In this document: positions 41,871-53,400 of the stretch, in pieces
How the letters are laid out: each line of letters opens with the position of its first letter
Numbering within the stretch: position 1 is the stretch's first letter
Assembly (NCBI GenBank): GCA_037893225.1
Contig: JAZGUH010000282.1
Location: forward strand, 124,001 to 188,000
Origin: Hippasteria phrygiana
Lineage: Eukaryota; Echinodermata; Asteroidea; Valvatida; Goniasteridae
Direction of reading: 5' to 3'
Length of the DNA stretch: 64,000 nucleotides
Position numbers and translations under genes: made by a program
Notes under the pieces: model-generated
Databases searched by the model: none
The model's input: the letters and a program-made list of their open reading frames with translations, nothing else
What the model was told of the DNA's origin: nothing

Positions 41871-42101
41871 TGTATTTGGTTGATATTTCATGCAATTATG
41901 AATGAGTAAAGCAAGTCATACCCTAGGGAATTTGACAGGCATGGAGCAATAAATAGACGGTAATATGCACACAGATGGTGGCAAGGAAGAAAATAAACAT
42001 TGCGAGGTTTGAATTTTCTCCACAAGTGTTAACTCTAAGAACCCGCCGATAATTGCAACATGTAGCGCCAGATCTAAGCTATCCATACATGTCAAAATTA
42101 C
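41871..42101. repeat. Chimeric monomer A/L, copy 1
   Basis: The left part is A ('ccctaggg', 'agacgg', 'taatatgcac') and the right part is L ('gatggtggcaagg', 'ctaagaaccc'). It follows F, as A does, and precedes Q, as L does. An identical hybrid lies at 45339-45569, 3468 bp away, so the hybrid formed once and was then copied with its neighbours. Confidence 0.87.
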
Positions 42102-42332
42102 TGAATTTGGTTGATATTTCATGCAATTATGAATGAGTAAAGCAAGTCATACCCCAGGGAATTTGACATGCATGGAGCAATAAATAGACGGTAACATGTA
42201 CACAGATGTTGGCCGGAAAGAAAATAAACATTGCGAGGTTTGAATTTTCTCCACAAGTTTTAACTCTAGGAAGCCGCCGATGATTGCAACATGTAGCGCC
42301 AGATCTAACCTATCCATACATGTCAAAATTAC
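42102..42332. repeat. Class Q monomer (exemplar)
   Basis: It resembles M but has 'cagatgttg' and 'gcgagg' ('gtcatacc', 'gacatgc', 'agacgg', 'taacatgtac', 'ctaggaag'). Copies at 42102, 45570, 46957 and 51581 carry the private 'cctatcc'. Copies at 39790, 49732, 50194, 54356 and 54818 have 'gctatcc'. Q occurs only between 39.8 and 55.0 kb. Confidence 0.9.
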
Positions 42333-42564
42333 TGTATTTGGTTGATATTTCATGCAATTATGAATGAGTAAAGCAAGTCCATACCCCAGGGAATTTGACA
42401 TGCATGGAGCAATAAATAGACGGTAACATGTACACAGATGTTGGCCGGAAAGAAAATAAACATTGCGAGGTTTGAATTTTCTCCACAAGTTTTAACTCTA
42501 GGAAGCCGCCGATGATTGCAACATGTAGCGCCAGATCTAAGATATCCATACATGTCAAAATTAC
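42333..42564. repeat. Class J monomer, 232 bp (exemplar)
   Basis: It has the same left half as B ('gtccatacc', 'gacatgc', 'agacgg', 'taacatgtac'). The right half has 'ctaggaag', 'gatgattg' and the diagnostic 'gatatcc', which creates an EcoRV site. It marks the start of most higher-order units. All 27 J-type monomers, including three early 233-bp forms and one D/J hybrid, are followed by K. Confidence 0.94.
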
Positions 42565-42795
42565 TGTATTTGGTTGATATTTCATGCAATTATGAATGAG
42601 TAAAGCAAGTCATACCCCAGGGAATTTGACATGCATGGAGCAATAAATAGACGGTAATATGTACACAGGTGTTGGCCGGAAAGAAAATAAACATTGCGAG
42701 GTTTGAATTTTCTCCACAAGTTTTAACTCTAAGAAGCCGCCGATGATTGCAACATGTAGCGCCAGATCTAAGCTATCCATACATGTCAAAATTAC
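42565..42795. repeat. Class K monomer (exemplar)
   Basis: Diagnostic states: 'gacatgc', 'agacgg' with 'taatatgtac', 'caggtgttggccgg', and the unusual pairing of 'ctaagaag' with 'gatgattg'. There are 28 copies and all but one are followed by L. Copies at 12494 and 16426 share 'aaagagagtc'. Confidence 0.94.
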
Positions 42796-43026
42796 TGTAT
42801 TTGGTTGATATTTCATGCAATTAAGAATGAGTAAAGCAAGTCATACCCCAGGGAATTTGACAGGCATGGAGCAATAAATAGAAGGTAATATGCACACAGA
42901 TGGTGGCAAGGAAGAAAATAAACATTGCGAGGTTTGAATTTTCTCCACAAGTGTTAACTCTAAGAACCCGCCGATAATTGCAACATGTAGCGCCAGATCT
43001 AAGCTATCCATACATGTCAAAATTAC
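42796..43026. repeat. Class L monomer (exemplar)
   Basis: Diagnostic states: 'aattaagaatg' in place of aattatgaatg, 'agaagg', 'gatggtggcaagg', 'caagtgtta', and 'ctaagaaccc' in most copies. Copies at 24061, 25448, 28918, 32619, 49963, 54587 and 63150 have 'ctaagaag' instead. Early copies at 2546, 3703 and 7405 have 'agcagg'. This is the most frequent class (about 40 copies) and a branching point, since it is followed by F, M, Q, O or P. Confidence 0.94.
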
Positions 43027-43257
43027 TGAATTTGGTTGATATTTCATGCAATTATGAATGAGTAAAGCAAGTCATACCCCAGGGAATTTGACAGGCATGG
43101 AGCAATAAATAGAAGGTAATATGCACACAGATGTTGGCCGGAAAGAAAATAAACATTGCGAGGTTTGAATTTTCTCCACAAGTTTTAACTCTAGGAAGCC
43201 GCCGATGATTGCAACATGTAGCGCCAGATCTAAGCTATCCATACATGTCAAAATTAC
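43027..43257. repeat. Reference monomer, class F (231 bp)
   Basis: I use this copy for monomer positions. It carries A at position 3, 'gtcatacc', 'ccccaggg' (51-58), 'gacaggc' (65-70 region), 'agaagg' (85-90), 'taatatgcac' (91-100), 'gatgttggccgg', 'gcgagg' (132-137), 'caagtttta', 'ctaggaag', 'gatgattg' and 'gctatcc'. G+C is 89 of 231. Each monomer carries one BglII site ('agatct', about 200-205). Two palindromic 'acatgt' hexamers lie at about 188-193 and 217-222. Class F usually follows L and precedes A, as here. About 32 monomers belong to this class. Copies at 1157, 6016 and 9718 carry the private change 'gcgataaat'. Confidence 0.95.
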
Positions 43258-43488
43258 TGTATTTGGTTGATATTTCATGCAATTATGAATGAGTAAAGCA
43301 AGTCATACCCTAGGGAATTTGACAGGCATGGAGCAATAAATAGACGGTAATATGCACACAGATGTTGGCCTGAAAGAAAATAAACATTGCGAGGTTTGAA
43401 TTTTCTCCACAAGTGTTAACTCTAAGAAGCCGCCGATAATTGCAACATGTAGCGCCAGATCTAAGCTATCCATACATGTCAAAATTAC
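43258..43488. repeat. Class A monomer (exemplar)
   Basis: Diagnostic states: 'ccctaggg' (makes an AvrII site), 'agacgg' with 'taatatgcac', 'gatgttggcctg' in place of ccgg, 'caagtgtta' (makes a HpaI site) and 'ctaagaag' with 'ataattg'. It normally follows F and precedes B. Copies at 20822, 21747 and 30305 carry 'gacatgc' instead of 'gacaggc'. The copy at 25910 ends in 'gctatgc', a class C trait. Confidence 0.93.
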
Positions 43489-43720
43489 TGAATTTGGTTG
43501 ATATTTCATGCAATTATGAATGAGTAAAGCAAGTCCATACCCCAGGGAATTTGACATGCATGGAGCAATAAATAGACGGTAACATGTACACAGATGTTGG
43601 CCGGAAAGAAAATAAACATTGCGAGGTTTGAATTTTCTCCACAAGTTTTAACTCTAAGAAGCCGCCGATAATTGCAACATGTAGCGCCAGATCTAAGCTA
43701 TCCATACATGTCAAAATTAC
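43489..43720. repeat. Class B monomer, 232 bp (exemplar)
   Basis: Diagnostic states: extra C in 'gtccatacc', 'gacatgc' (gives a NsiI site), 'agacgg' with 'taacatgtac', 'gatgttggccgg', 'caagtttta', 'ctaagaag' with 'ataattg', and 'gctatcc'. It usually follows A and leads to either L or C. Copies at 26141 and 33312 share 'agactg'. Those at 36782 and 38402 share 'agaagg'. Confidence 0.93.
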
Positions 43721-45338
43721 TGTATTTGGTTGATATTTCATGCAATTAAGAATGAGTAAAGCAAGTCATACCCCAGGGAATTTGACAGGCATGGAGCAAT
43801 AAATAGAAGGTAATATGCACACAGATGGTGGCAAGGAAGAAAATAAACATTGCGAGGTTTGAATTTTCTCCACAAGTGTTAACTCTAAGAACCCGCCGAT
43901 AATTGCAACATGTAGCGCCAGATCTAAGCTATCCATACATGTCAAAATTACTGAATTTGGTTGATATTTCATGCAATTATGAATGAGTAAAGCAAGTCAT
44001 ACCCCAGGGAATTTGACAGGCATGGAGCAATAAATAGAAGGTAATATGCACACAGATGTTGGCCGGAAAGAAAATAAACATTGCGAGGTTTGAATTTTCT
44101 CCACAAGTTTTAACTCTAGGAAGCCGCCGATGATTGCAACATGTAGCGCCAGATCTAAGCTATCCATACATGTCAAAATTACTGTATTTGGTTGATATTT
44201 CATGCAATTATGAATGAGTAAAGCAAGTCATACCCTAGGGAATTTGACAGGCATGGAGCAATAAATAGACGGTAATATGCACACAGATGTTGGCCTGAAA
44301 GAAAATAAACATTGCGAGGTTTGAATTTTCTCCACAAGTGTTAACTCTAAGAAGCCGCCGATAATTGCAACATGTAGCGCCAGATCTAAGCTATCCATAC
44401 ATGTCAAAATTACTGAATTTGGTTGATATTTCATGCAATTATGAATGAGTAAAGCAAGTCATACCCTAGGGAATTTGACAGGCATGGAGCAATAAATAGA
44501 CGGTAATATGCACACAGATGTTGGCCTGAAAGAAAATAAACATTGCGAGGTTTGAATTTTCTCCACAAGTGTTAACTCTAAGAAGCCGCCGATAATTGCA
44601 ACATGTAGCGCCAGATCTAAGCTATCCATACATGTCAAAATTACTGAATTTGGTTGATATTTCATGCAATTATGAATGAGTAAAGCAAGTCCATACCCCA
44701 GGGAATTTGACATGCATGGAGCAATAAATAGACGGTAACATGTACACAGATGTTGGCCGGAAAGAAAATAAACATTGCGAGGTTTGAATTTTCTCCACAA
44801 GTTTTAACTCTAAGAAGCCGCCGATAATTGCAACATGTAGCGCCAGATCTAAGCTATCCATACATGTCAAAATTACTGTATTTGGTTGATATTTCATGCA
44901 ATTAAGAATGAGTAAAGCAAGTCATACCCCAGGGAATTTGACAGGCATGGAGCAATAAATAGAAGGTAATATGCACACAGATGGTGGCAAGGAAGAAAAT
45001 AAACATTGCGAGGTTTGAATTTTCTCCACAAGTGTTAACTCTAAGAACCCGCCGATAATTGCAACATGTAGCGCCAGATCTAAGCTATCCATACATGTCA
45101 AAATTACTGAATTTGGTTGATATTTCATGCAATTATGAATGAGTAAAGCAAGTCATACCCCAGGGAATTTGACAGGCATGGAGCAATAAATAGAAGGTAA
45201 TATGCACACAGATGTTGGCCGGAAAGAAAATAAACATTGCGAGGTTTGAATTTTCTCCACAAGTTTTAACTCTAGGAAGCCGCCGATGATTGCAACATGT
45301 AGCGCCAGATCTAAGCTATCCATACATGTCAAAATTAC

Positions 45339-45569
45339 TGTATTTGGTTGATATTTCATGCAATTATGAATGAGTAAAGCAAGTCATACCCTAGGGAATT
45401 TGACAGGCATGGAGCAATAAATAGACGGTAATATGCACACAGATGGTGGCAAGGAAGAAAATAAACATTGCGAGGTTTGAATTTTCTCCACAAGTGTTAA
45501 CTCTAAGAACCCGCCGATAATTGCAACATGTAGCGCCAGATCTAAGCTATCCATACATGTCAAAATTAC
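45339..45569. repeat. Chimeric monomer A/L, copy 2
   Basis: It has the same A-left, L-right structure and the same flanks (F before, Q with 'cctatcc' after) as the hybrid 3468 bp upstream. Two later positions, 46957 and 51581, have plain A before the same Q, suggesting the hybrid was not carried into the 20-monomer unit. Confidence 0.87.
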
Positions 45570-45800
45570 TGAATTTGGTTGATATTTCATGCAATTATGA
45601 ATGAGTAAAGCAAGTCATACCCCAGGGAATTTGACATGCATGGAGCAATAAATAGACGGTAACATGTACACAGATGTTGGCCGGAAAGAAAATAAACATT
45701 GCGAGGTTTGAATTTTCTCCACAAGTTTTAACTCTAGGAAGCCGCCGATGATTGCAACATGTAGCGCCAGATCTAACCTATCCATACATGTCAAAATTAC

Positions 45801-48800
45801 TGTATTTGGTTGATATTTCATGCAATTATGAATGAGTAAAGCAAGTCCATACCCCAGGGAATTTGACATGCATGGAGCAATAAATAGACGGTAACATGTA
45901 CACAGATGTTGGCCGGAAAGAAAATAAACATTGCGAGGTTTGAATTTTCTCCACAAGTTTTAACTCTAGGAAGCCGCCGATGATTGCAACATGTAGCGCC
46001 AGATCTAAGATATCCATACATGTCAAAATTACTGTATTTGGTTGATATTTCATGCAATTATGAATGAGTAAAGCAAGTCATACCCCAGGGAATTTGACAT
46101 GCATGGAGCAATAAATAGACGGTAATATGTACACAGGTGTTGGCCGGAAAGAAAATAAACATTGCGAGGTTTGAATTTTCTCCACAAGTTTTAACTCTAA
46201 GAAGCCGCCGATGATTGCAACATGTAGCGCCAGATCTAAGCTATCCATACATGTCAAAATTACTGTATTTGGTTGATATTTCATGCAATTAAGAATGAGT
46301 AAAGCAAGTCATACCCCAGGGAATTTGACAGGCATGGAGCAATAAATAGAAGGTAATATGCACACAGATGGTGGCAAGGAAGAAAATAAACATTGCGAGG
46401 TTTGAATTTTCTCCACAAGTGTTAACTCTAAGAACCCGCCGATAATTGCAACATGTAGCGCCAGATCTAAGCTATCCATACATGTCAAAATTACTGAATT
46501 TGGTTGATATTTCATGCAATTATGAATGAGTAAAGCAAGTCATACCCCAGGGAATTTGACAGGCATGGAGCAATAAATAGAAGGTAATATGCACACAGAT
46601 GTTGGCCGGAAAGAAAATAAACATTGCGAGGTTTGAATTTTCTCCACAAGTTTTAACTCTAGGAAGCCGCCGATGATTGCAACATGTAGCGCCAGATCTA
46701 AGCTATCCATACATGTCAAAATTACTGTATTTGGTTGATATTTCATGCAATTATGAATGAGTAAAGCAAGTCATACCCTAGGGAATTTGACAGGCATGGA
46801 GCAATAAATAGACGGTAATATGCACACAGATGTTGGCCTGAAAGAAAATAAACATTGCGAGGTTTGAATTTTCTCCACAAGTGTTAACTCTAAGAAGCCG
46901 CCGATAATTGCAACATGTAGCGCCAGATCTAAGCTATCCATACATGTCAAAATTACTGAATTTGGTTGATATTTCATGCAATTATGAATGAGTAAAGCAA
47001 GTCATACCCCAGGGAATTTGACATGCATGGAGCAATAAATAGACGGTAACATGTACACAGATGTTGGCCGGAAAGAAAATAAACATTGCGAGGTTTGAAT
47101 TTTCTCCACAAGTTTTAACTCTAGGAAGCCGCCGATGATTGCAACATGTAGCGCCAGATCTAACCTATCCATACATGTCAAAATTACTGTATTTGGTTGA
47201 TATTTCATGCAATTATGAATGAGTAAAGCAAGTCCATACCCCAGGGAATTTGACATGCATGGAGCAATAAATAGACGGTAACATGTACACAGATGTTGGC
47301 CGGAAAGAAAATAAACATTGCGAGGTTTGAATTTTCTCCACAAGTTTTAACTCTAGGAAGCCGCCGATGATTGCAACATGTAGCGCCAGATCTAAGATAT
47401 CCATACATGTCAAAATTACTGTATTTGGTTGATATTTCATGCAATTATGAATGAGTAAAGCAAGTCATACCCCAGGGAATTTGACATGCATGGAGCAATA
47501 AATAGACGGTAATATGTACACAGGTGTTGGCCGGAAAGAAAATAAACATTGCGAGGTTTGAATTTTCTCCACAAGTTTTAACTCTAAGAAGCCGCCGATG
47601 ATTGCAACATGTAGCGCCAGATCTAAGCTATCCATACATGTCAAAATTACTGTATTTGGTTGATATTTCATGCAATTAAGAATGAGTAAAGCAAGTCATA
47701 CCCCAGGGAATTTGACAGGCATGGAGCAATAAATAGAAGGTAATATGCACACAGATGGTGGCAAGGAAGAAAATAAACATTGCGAGGTTTGAATTTTCTC
47801 CACAAGTGTTAACTCTAAGAACCCGCCGATAATTGCAACATGTAGCGCCAGATCTAAGCTATCCATACATGTCAAAATTACTGAATTTGGTTGATATTTC
47901 ATGCAATTATGAATGAGTAAAGCAAGTCATACCCCAGGGAATTTGACAGGCATGGAGCAATAAATAGAAGGTAATATGCACACAGATGTTGGCCGGAAAG
48001 AAAATAAACATTGCGAGGTTTGAATTTTCTCCACAAGTTTTAACTCTAGGAAGCCGCCGATGATTGCAACATGTAGCGCCAGATCTAAGCTATCCATACA
48101 TGTCAAAATTACTGTATTTGGTTGATATTTCATGCAATTATGAATGAGTAAAGCAAGTCATACCCTAGGGAATTTGACAGGCATGGAGCAATAAATAGAC
48201 GGTAATATGCACACAGATGTTGGCCTGAAAGAAAATAAACATTGCGAGGTTTGAATTTTCTCCACAAGTGTTAACTCTAAGAAGCCGCCGATAATTGCAA
48301 CATGTAGCGCCAGATCTAAGCTATCCATACATGTCAAAATTACTGAATTTGGTTGATATTTCATGCAATTATGAATGAGTAAAGCAAGTCCATACCCCAG
48401 GGAATTTGACATGCATGGAGCAATAAATAGACGGTAACATGTACACAGATGTTGGCCGGAAAGAAAATAAACATTGCGAGGTTTGAATTTTCTCCACAAG
48501 TTTTAACTCTAAGAAGCCGCCGATAATTGCAACATGTAGCGCCAGATCTAAGCTATCCATACATGTCAAAATTACTGTATTTGGTTGATATTTCATGCAA
48601 TTAAGAATGAGTAAAGCAAGTCATACCCCAGGGAATTTGACAGGCATGGAGCAATAAATAGAAGGTAATATGCACACAGATGGTGGCAAGGAAGAAAATA
48701 AACATTGCGAGGTTTGAATTTTCTCCACAAGTGTTAACTCTAAGAACCCGCCGATAATTGCAACATGTAGCGCCAGATCTAAGCTATCCATACATGTCAA

Positions 48801-50424
48801 AATTACTGAATTTGGTTGATATTTCATGCAATTATGAATGAGTAAAGCAAGTCATACCCCAGGGAATTTGACAGGCATGGAGCAATAAATAGAAGGTAAT
48901 ATGCACACAGATGTTGGCCGGAAAGAAAATAAACATTGCGAGGTTTGAATTTTCTCCACAAGTTTTAACTCTAGGAAGCCGCCGATGATTGCAACATGTA
49001 GCGCCAGATCTAAGCTATCCATACATGTCAAAATCACTGTATTTGGTTGATATTTCATGCAATTATGAATGAGTAAAGCAAGTCATACCCTAGGGAATTT
49101 GACAGGCATGGAGCAATAAATAGACGGTAATATGCACACAGATGTTGGCCTGAAAGAAAATAAACATTGCGAGGTTTGAATTTTCTCCACAAGTGTTAAC
49201 TCTAAGAAGCCGCCGATAATTGCAACATGTAGCGCCAGATCTAAGCTATCCATACATGTCAAAATTACTGAATTTGGTTGATATTTCATGCAATTATGAA
49301 TGAGTAAAGCAAGTCCATACCCCAGGGAATTTGACATGCATGGAGCAATAAATAGACGGTAACATGTACACAGATGTTGGCCGGAAAGAAAATAAACATT
49401 GCGAGGTTTGAATTTTCTCCACAGGTTTTAACTCTAAGAAGCCGCCGATGATTGCAACATGTAGCGCCAGATCTAAGCTATCCATACATGTCAAAATTAC
49501 TGTATTTGGTTGATATTTCATGCAATTAAGAATGAGTAAAGCAAGTCATACCCCAGGGAATTTGACAGGCATGGAGCAATAAATAGAAGGTAATATGCAC
49601 ACAGATGGTGGCAAGGAAGAAAATAAACATTGCGAGGTTTGAATTTTCTCCACAAGTGTTAACTCTAAGAACCCGCCGATAATTGCAACATGTAGCGCCA
49701 GATCTAAGCTATCCATACATGTCAAAATTACTGAATTTGGTTGATATTTCATGCAATTATGAATGAGTAAAGCAAGTCATACCCCAGGGAATTTGACATG
49801 CATGGAGCAATAAATAGACGGTAACATGTACACAGATGTTGGCCGGAAAGAAAATAAACATTGCGAGGTTTGAATTTTCTTCACAAGTTTTAACTCTAGG
49901 AAGCCGCCGATGATTGCAACATGTAGCGCCAGATCTAAGCTATCCATACATGTCAAAATTACTGTATTTGGTTGATATTTCATGCAATTAAGAATGAGTA
50001 AAGCAAGTCATACCCCAGGGAATTTGACAGGCATGGAGCAATAAATAGAAGGTAATATGCACACAGATGGTGGCAAGGAAGAAAATAAACATTGCGAGGT
50101 TTGAATTTTCTCCACAAGTGTTAACTCTAAGAAGCCGCCGATAATTGCAACATGTAGCGCCAGATCTAAGCTATCCATACATGTCAAAATTACTGAATTT
50201 GGTTGATATTTCATGCAATTATGAATGAGTAAAGCAAGTCATACCCCAGGGAATTTGACATGCATGGAGCAATAAATAGACGGTAACATGTACACAGATG
50301 TTGGCCGGAAAGAAAATAAACATTGCGAGGTTTGAATTTTCTCCACAAGTTTTAACTCTAGGAAGCCGCCGATGATTGCAACATGTAGCGCCAGATCTAA
50401 GCTATCCATACATGTCAAAATTAC
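45801..50424. repeat. 20-monomer higher-order unit, copy 1 (4624 bp)
   Basis: Order: J-K-L-F-A-Q, then J-K-L-F-A-B-L-F-A-B-L-Q-L-Q. Private variants present in both copies at the same place: 'cctatcc' in the first Q, 'aaaatcactg' at the end of F near 49035, 'cacaggtttta' in B near 49424, 'tttcttcac' in Q near 49880, and 'atttgtttga' near the final Q-J junction. The C-D pair is missing. Confidence 0.93.
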
Positions 50425-53400
50425 TGTATTTGTTTGATATTTCATGCAATTATGAATGAGTAAAGCAAGTCCATACCCCAGGGAATTTGACATGCATGGA
50501 GCAATAAATAGACGGTAACATGTACACAGATGTTGGCCGGAAAGAAAATAAACATTGCGAGGTTTGAATTTTCTCCACAAGTTTTAACTCTAGGAAGCCG
50601 CCGATGATTGCAACATGTAGCGCCAGATCTAAGATATCCATACATGTCAAAATTACTGTATTTGGTTGATATTTCATGCAATTATGAATGAGTAAAGCAA
50701 GTCATACCCCAGGGAATTTGACATGCATGGAGCAATAAATAGACGGTAATATGTACACAGGTGTTGGCCGGAAAGAAAATAAACATTGCGAGGTTTGAAT
50801 TTTCTCCACAAGTTTTAACTCTAAGAAGCCGCCGATGATTGCAACATGTAGCGCCAGATCTAAGCTATCCATACATGTCAAAATTACTGTATTTGGTTGA
50901 TATTTCATGCAATTAAGAATGAGTAAAGCAAGTCATACCCCAGGGAATTTGACAGGCATGGAGCAATAAATAGAAGGTAATATGCACACAGATGGTGGCA
51001 AGGAAGAAAATAAACATTGCGAGGTTTGAATTTTCTCCACAAGTGTTAACTCTAAGAACCCGCCGATAATTGCAACATGTAGCGCCAGATCTAAGCTATC
51101 CATACATGTCAAAATTACTGAATTTGGTTGATATTTCATGCAATTATGAATGAGTAAAGCAAGTCATACCCCAGGGAATTTGACAGGCATGGAGCAATAA
51201 ATAGAAGGTAATATGCACACAGATGTTGGCCGGAAAGAAAATAAACATTGCGAGGTTTGAATTTTCTCCACAAGTTTTAACTCTAGGAAGCCGCCGATGA
51301 TTGCAACATGTAGCGCCAGATCTAAGCTATCCATACATGTCAAAATTACTGTATTTGGTTGATATTTCATGCAATTATGAATGAGTAAAGCAAGTCATAC
51401 CCTAGGGAATTTGACAGGCATGGAGCAATAAATAGACGGTAATATGCACACAGATGTTGGCCTGAAAGAAAATAAACATTGCGAGGTTTGAATTTTCTCC
51501 ACAAGTGTTAACTCTAAGAAGCCGCCGATAATTGCAACATGTAGCGCCAGATCTAAGCTATCCATACATGTCAAAATTACTGAATTTGGTTGATATTTCA
51601 TGCAATTATGAATGAGTAAAGCAAGTCATACCCCAGGGAATTTGACATGCATGGAGCAATAAATAGACGGTAACATGTACACAGATGTTGGCCGGAAAGA
51701 AAATAAACATTGCGAGGTTTGAATTTTCTCCACAAGTTTTAACTCTAGGAAGCCGCCGATGATTGCAACATGTAGCGCCAGATCTAACCTATCCATACAT
51801 GTCAAAATTACTGTATTTGGTTGATATTTCATGCAATTATGAATGAGTAAAGCAAGTCCATACCCCAGGGAATTTGACATGCATGGAGCAATAAATAGAC
51901 GGTAACATGTACACAGATGTTGGCCGGAAAGAAAATAAACATTGCGAGGTTTGAATTTTCTCCACAAGTTTTAACTCTAGGAAGCCGCCGATGATTGCAA
52001 CATGTAGCGCCAGATCTAAGATATCCATACATGTCAAAATTACTGTATTTGGTTGATATTTCATGCAATTATGAATGAGTAAAGCAAGTCATACCCCAGG
52101 GAATTTGACATGCATGGAGCAATAAATAGACGGTAATATGTACACAGGTGTTGGCCGGAAAGAAAATAAACATTGCGAGGTTTGAATTTTCTCCACAAGT
52201 TTTAACTCTAAGAAGCCGCCGATGATTGCAACATGTAGCGCCAGATCTAAGCTATCCATACATGTCAAAATTACTGTATTTGGTTGATATTTCATGCAAT
52301 TAAGAATGAGTAAAGCAAGTCATACCCCAGGGAATTTGACAGGCATGGAGCAATAAATAGAAGGTAATATGCACACAGATGGTGGCAAGGAAGAAAATAA
52401 ACATTGCGAGGTTTGAATTTTCTCCACAAGTGTTAACTCTAAGAACCCGCCGATAATTGCAACATGTAGCGCCAGATCTAAGCTATCCATACATGTCAAA
52501 ATTACTGAATTTGGTTGATATTTCATGCAATTATGAATGAGTAAAGCAAGTCATACCCCAGGGAATTTGACAGGCATGGAGCAATAAATAGAAGGTAATA
52601 TGCACACAGATGTTGGCCGGAAAGAAAATAAACATTGCGAGGTTTGAATTTTCTCCACAAGTTTTAACTCTAGGAAGCCGCCGATGATTGCAACATGTAG
52701 CGCCAGATCTAAGCTATCCATACATGTCAAAATTACTGTATTTGGTTGATATTTCATGCAATTATGAATGAGTAAAGCAAGTCATACCCTAGGGAATTTG
52801 ACAGGCATGGAGCAATAAATAGACGGTAATATGCACACAGATGTTGGCCTGAAAGAAAATAAACATTGCGAGGTTTGAATTTTCTCCACAAGTGTTAACT
52901 CTAAGAAGCCGCCGATAATTGCAACATGTAGCGCCAGATCTAAGCTATCCATACATGTCAAAATTACTGAATTTGGTTGATATTTCATGCAATTATGAAT
53001 GAGTAAAGCAAGTCCATACCCCAGGGAATTTGACATGCATGGAGCAATAAATAGACGGTAACATGTACACAGATGTTGGCCGGAAAGAAAATAAACATTG
53101 CGAGGTTTGAATTTTCTCCACAAGTTTTAACTCTAAGAAGCCGCCGATAATTGCAACATGTAGCGCCAGATCTAAGCTATCCATACATGTCAAAATTACT
53201 GTATTTGGTTGATATTTCATGCAATTAAGAATGAGTAAAGCAAGTCATACCCCAGGGAATTTGACAGGCATGGAGCAATAAATAGAAGGTAATATGCACA
53301 CAGATGGTGGCAAGGAAGAAAATAAACATTGCGAGGTTTGAATTTTCTCCACAAGTGTTAACTCTAAGAACCCGCCGATAATTGCAACATGTAGCGCCAG

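Larger units (their letters stand above)
39096..45800. repeat. Block of 4-, 10- and 15-monomer units ending in Q
   Basis: Three J-to-J units. 39096-40020 is J-K-L-Q. 40021-42332 is J-K-L-F-A-B-L-F, A/L hybrid, Q. 42333-45800 is J-K-L-F-A-B-L-F-A-A-B-L-F, A/L hybrid, Q. B-L-F-A/L-Q at 41177-42332 recurs at 44645-45800, offset 3468 bp (15 monomers), with the same hybrid and the same private 'cctatcc' in Q. C and D are absent throughout. Confidence 0.89.
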
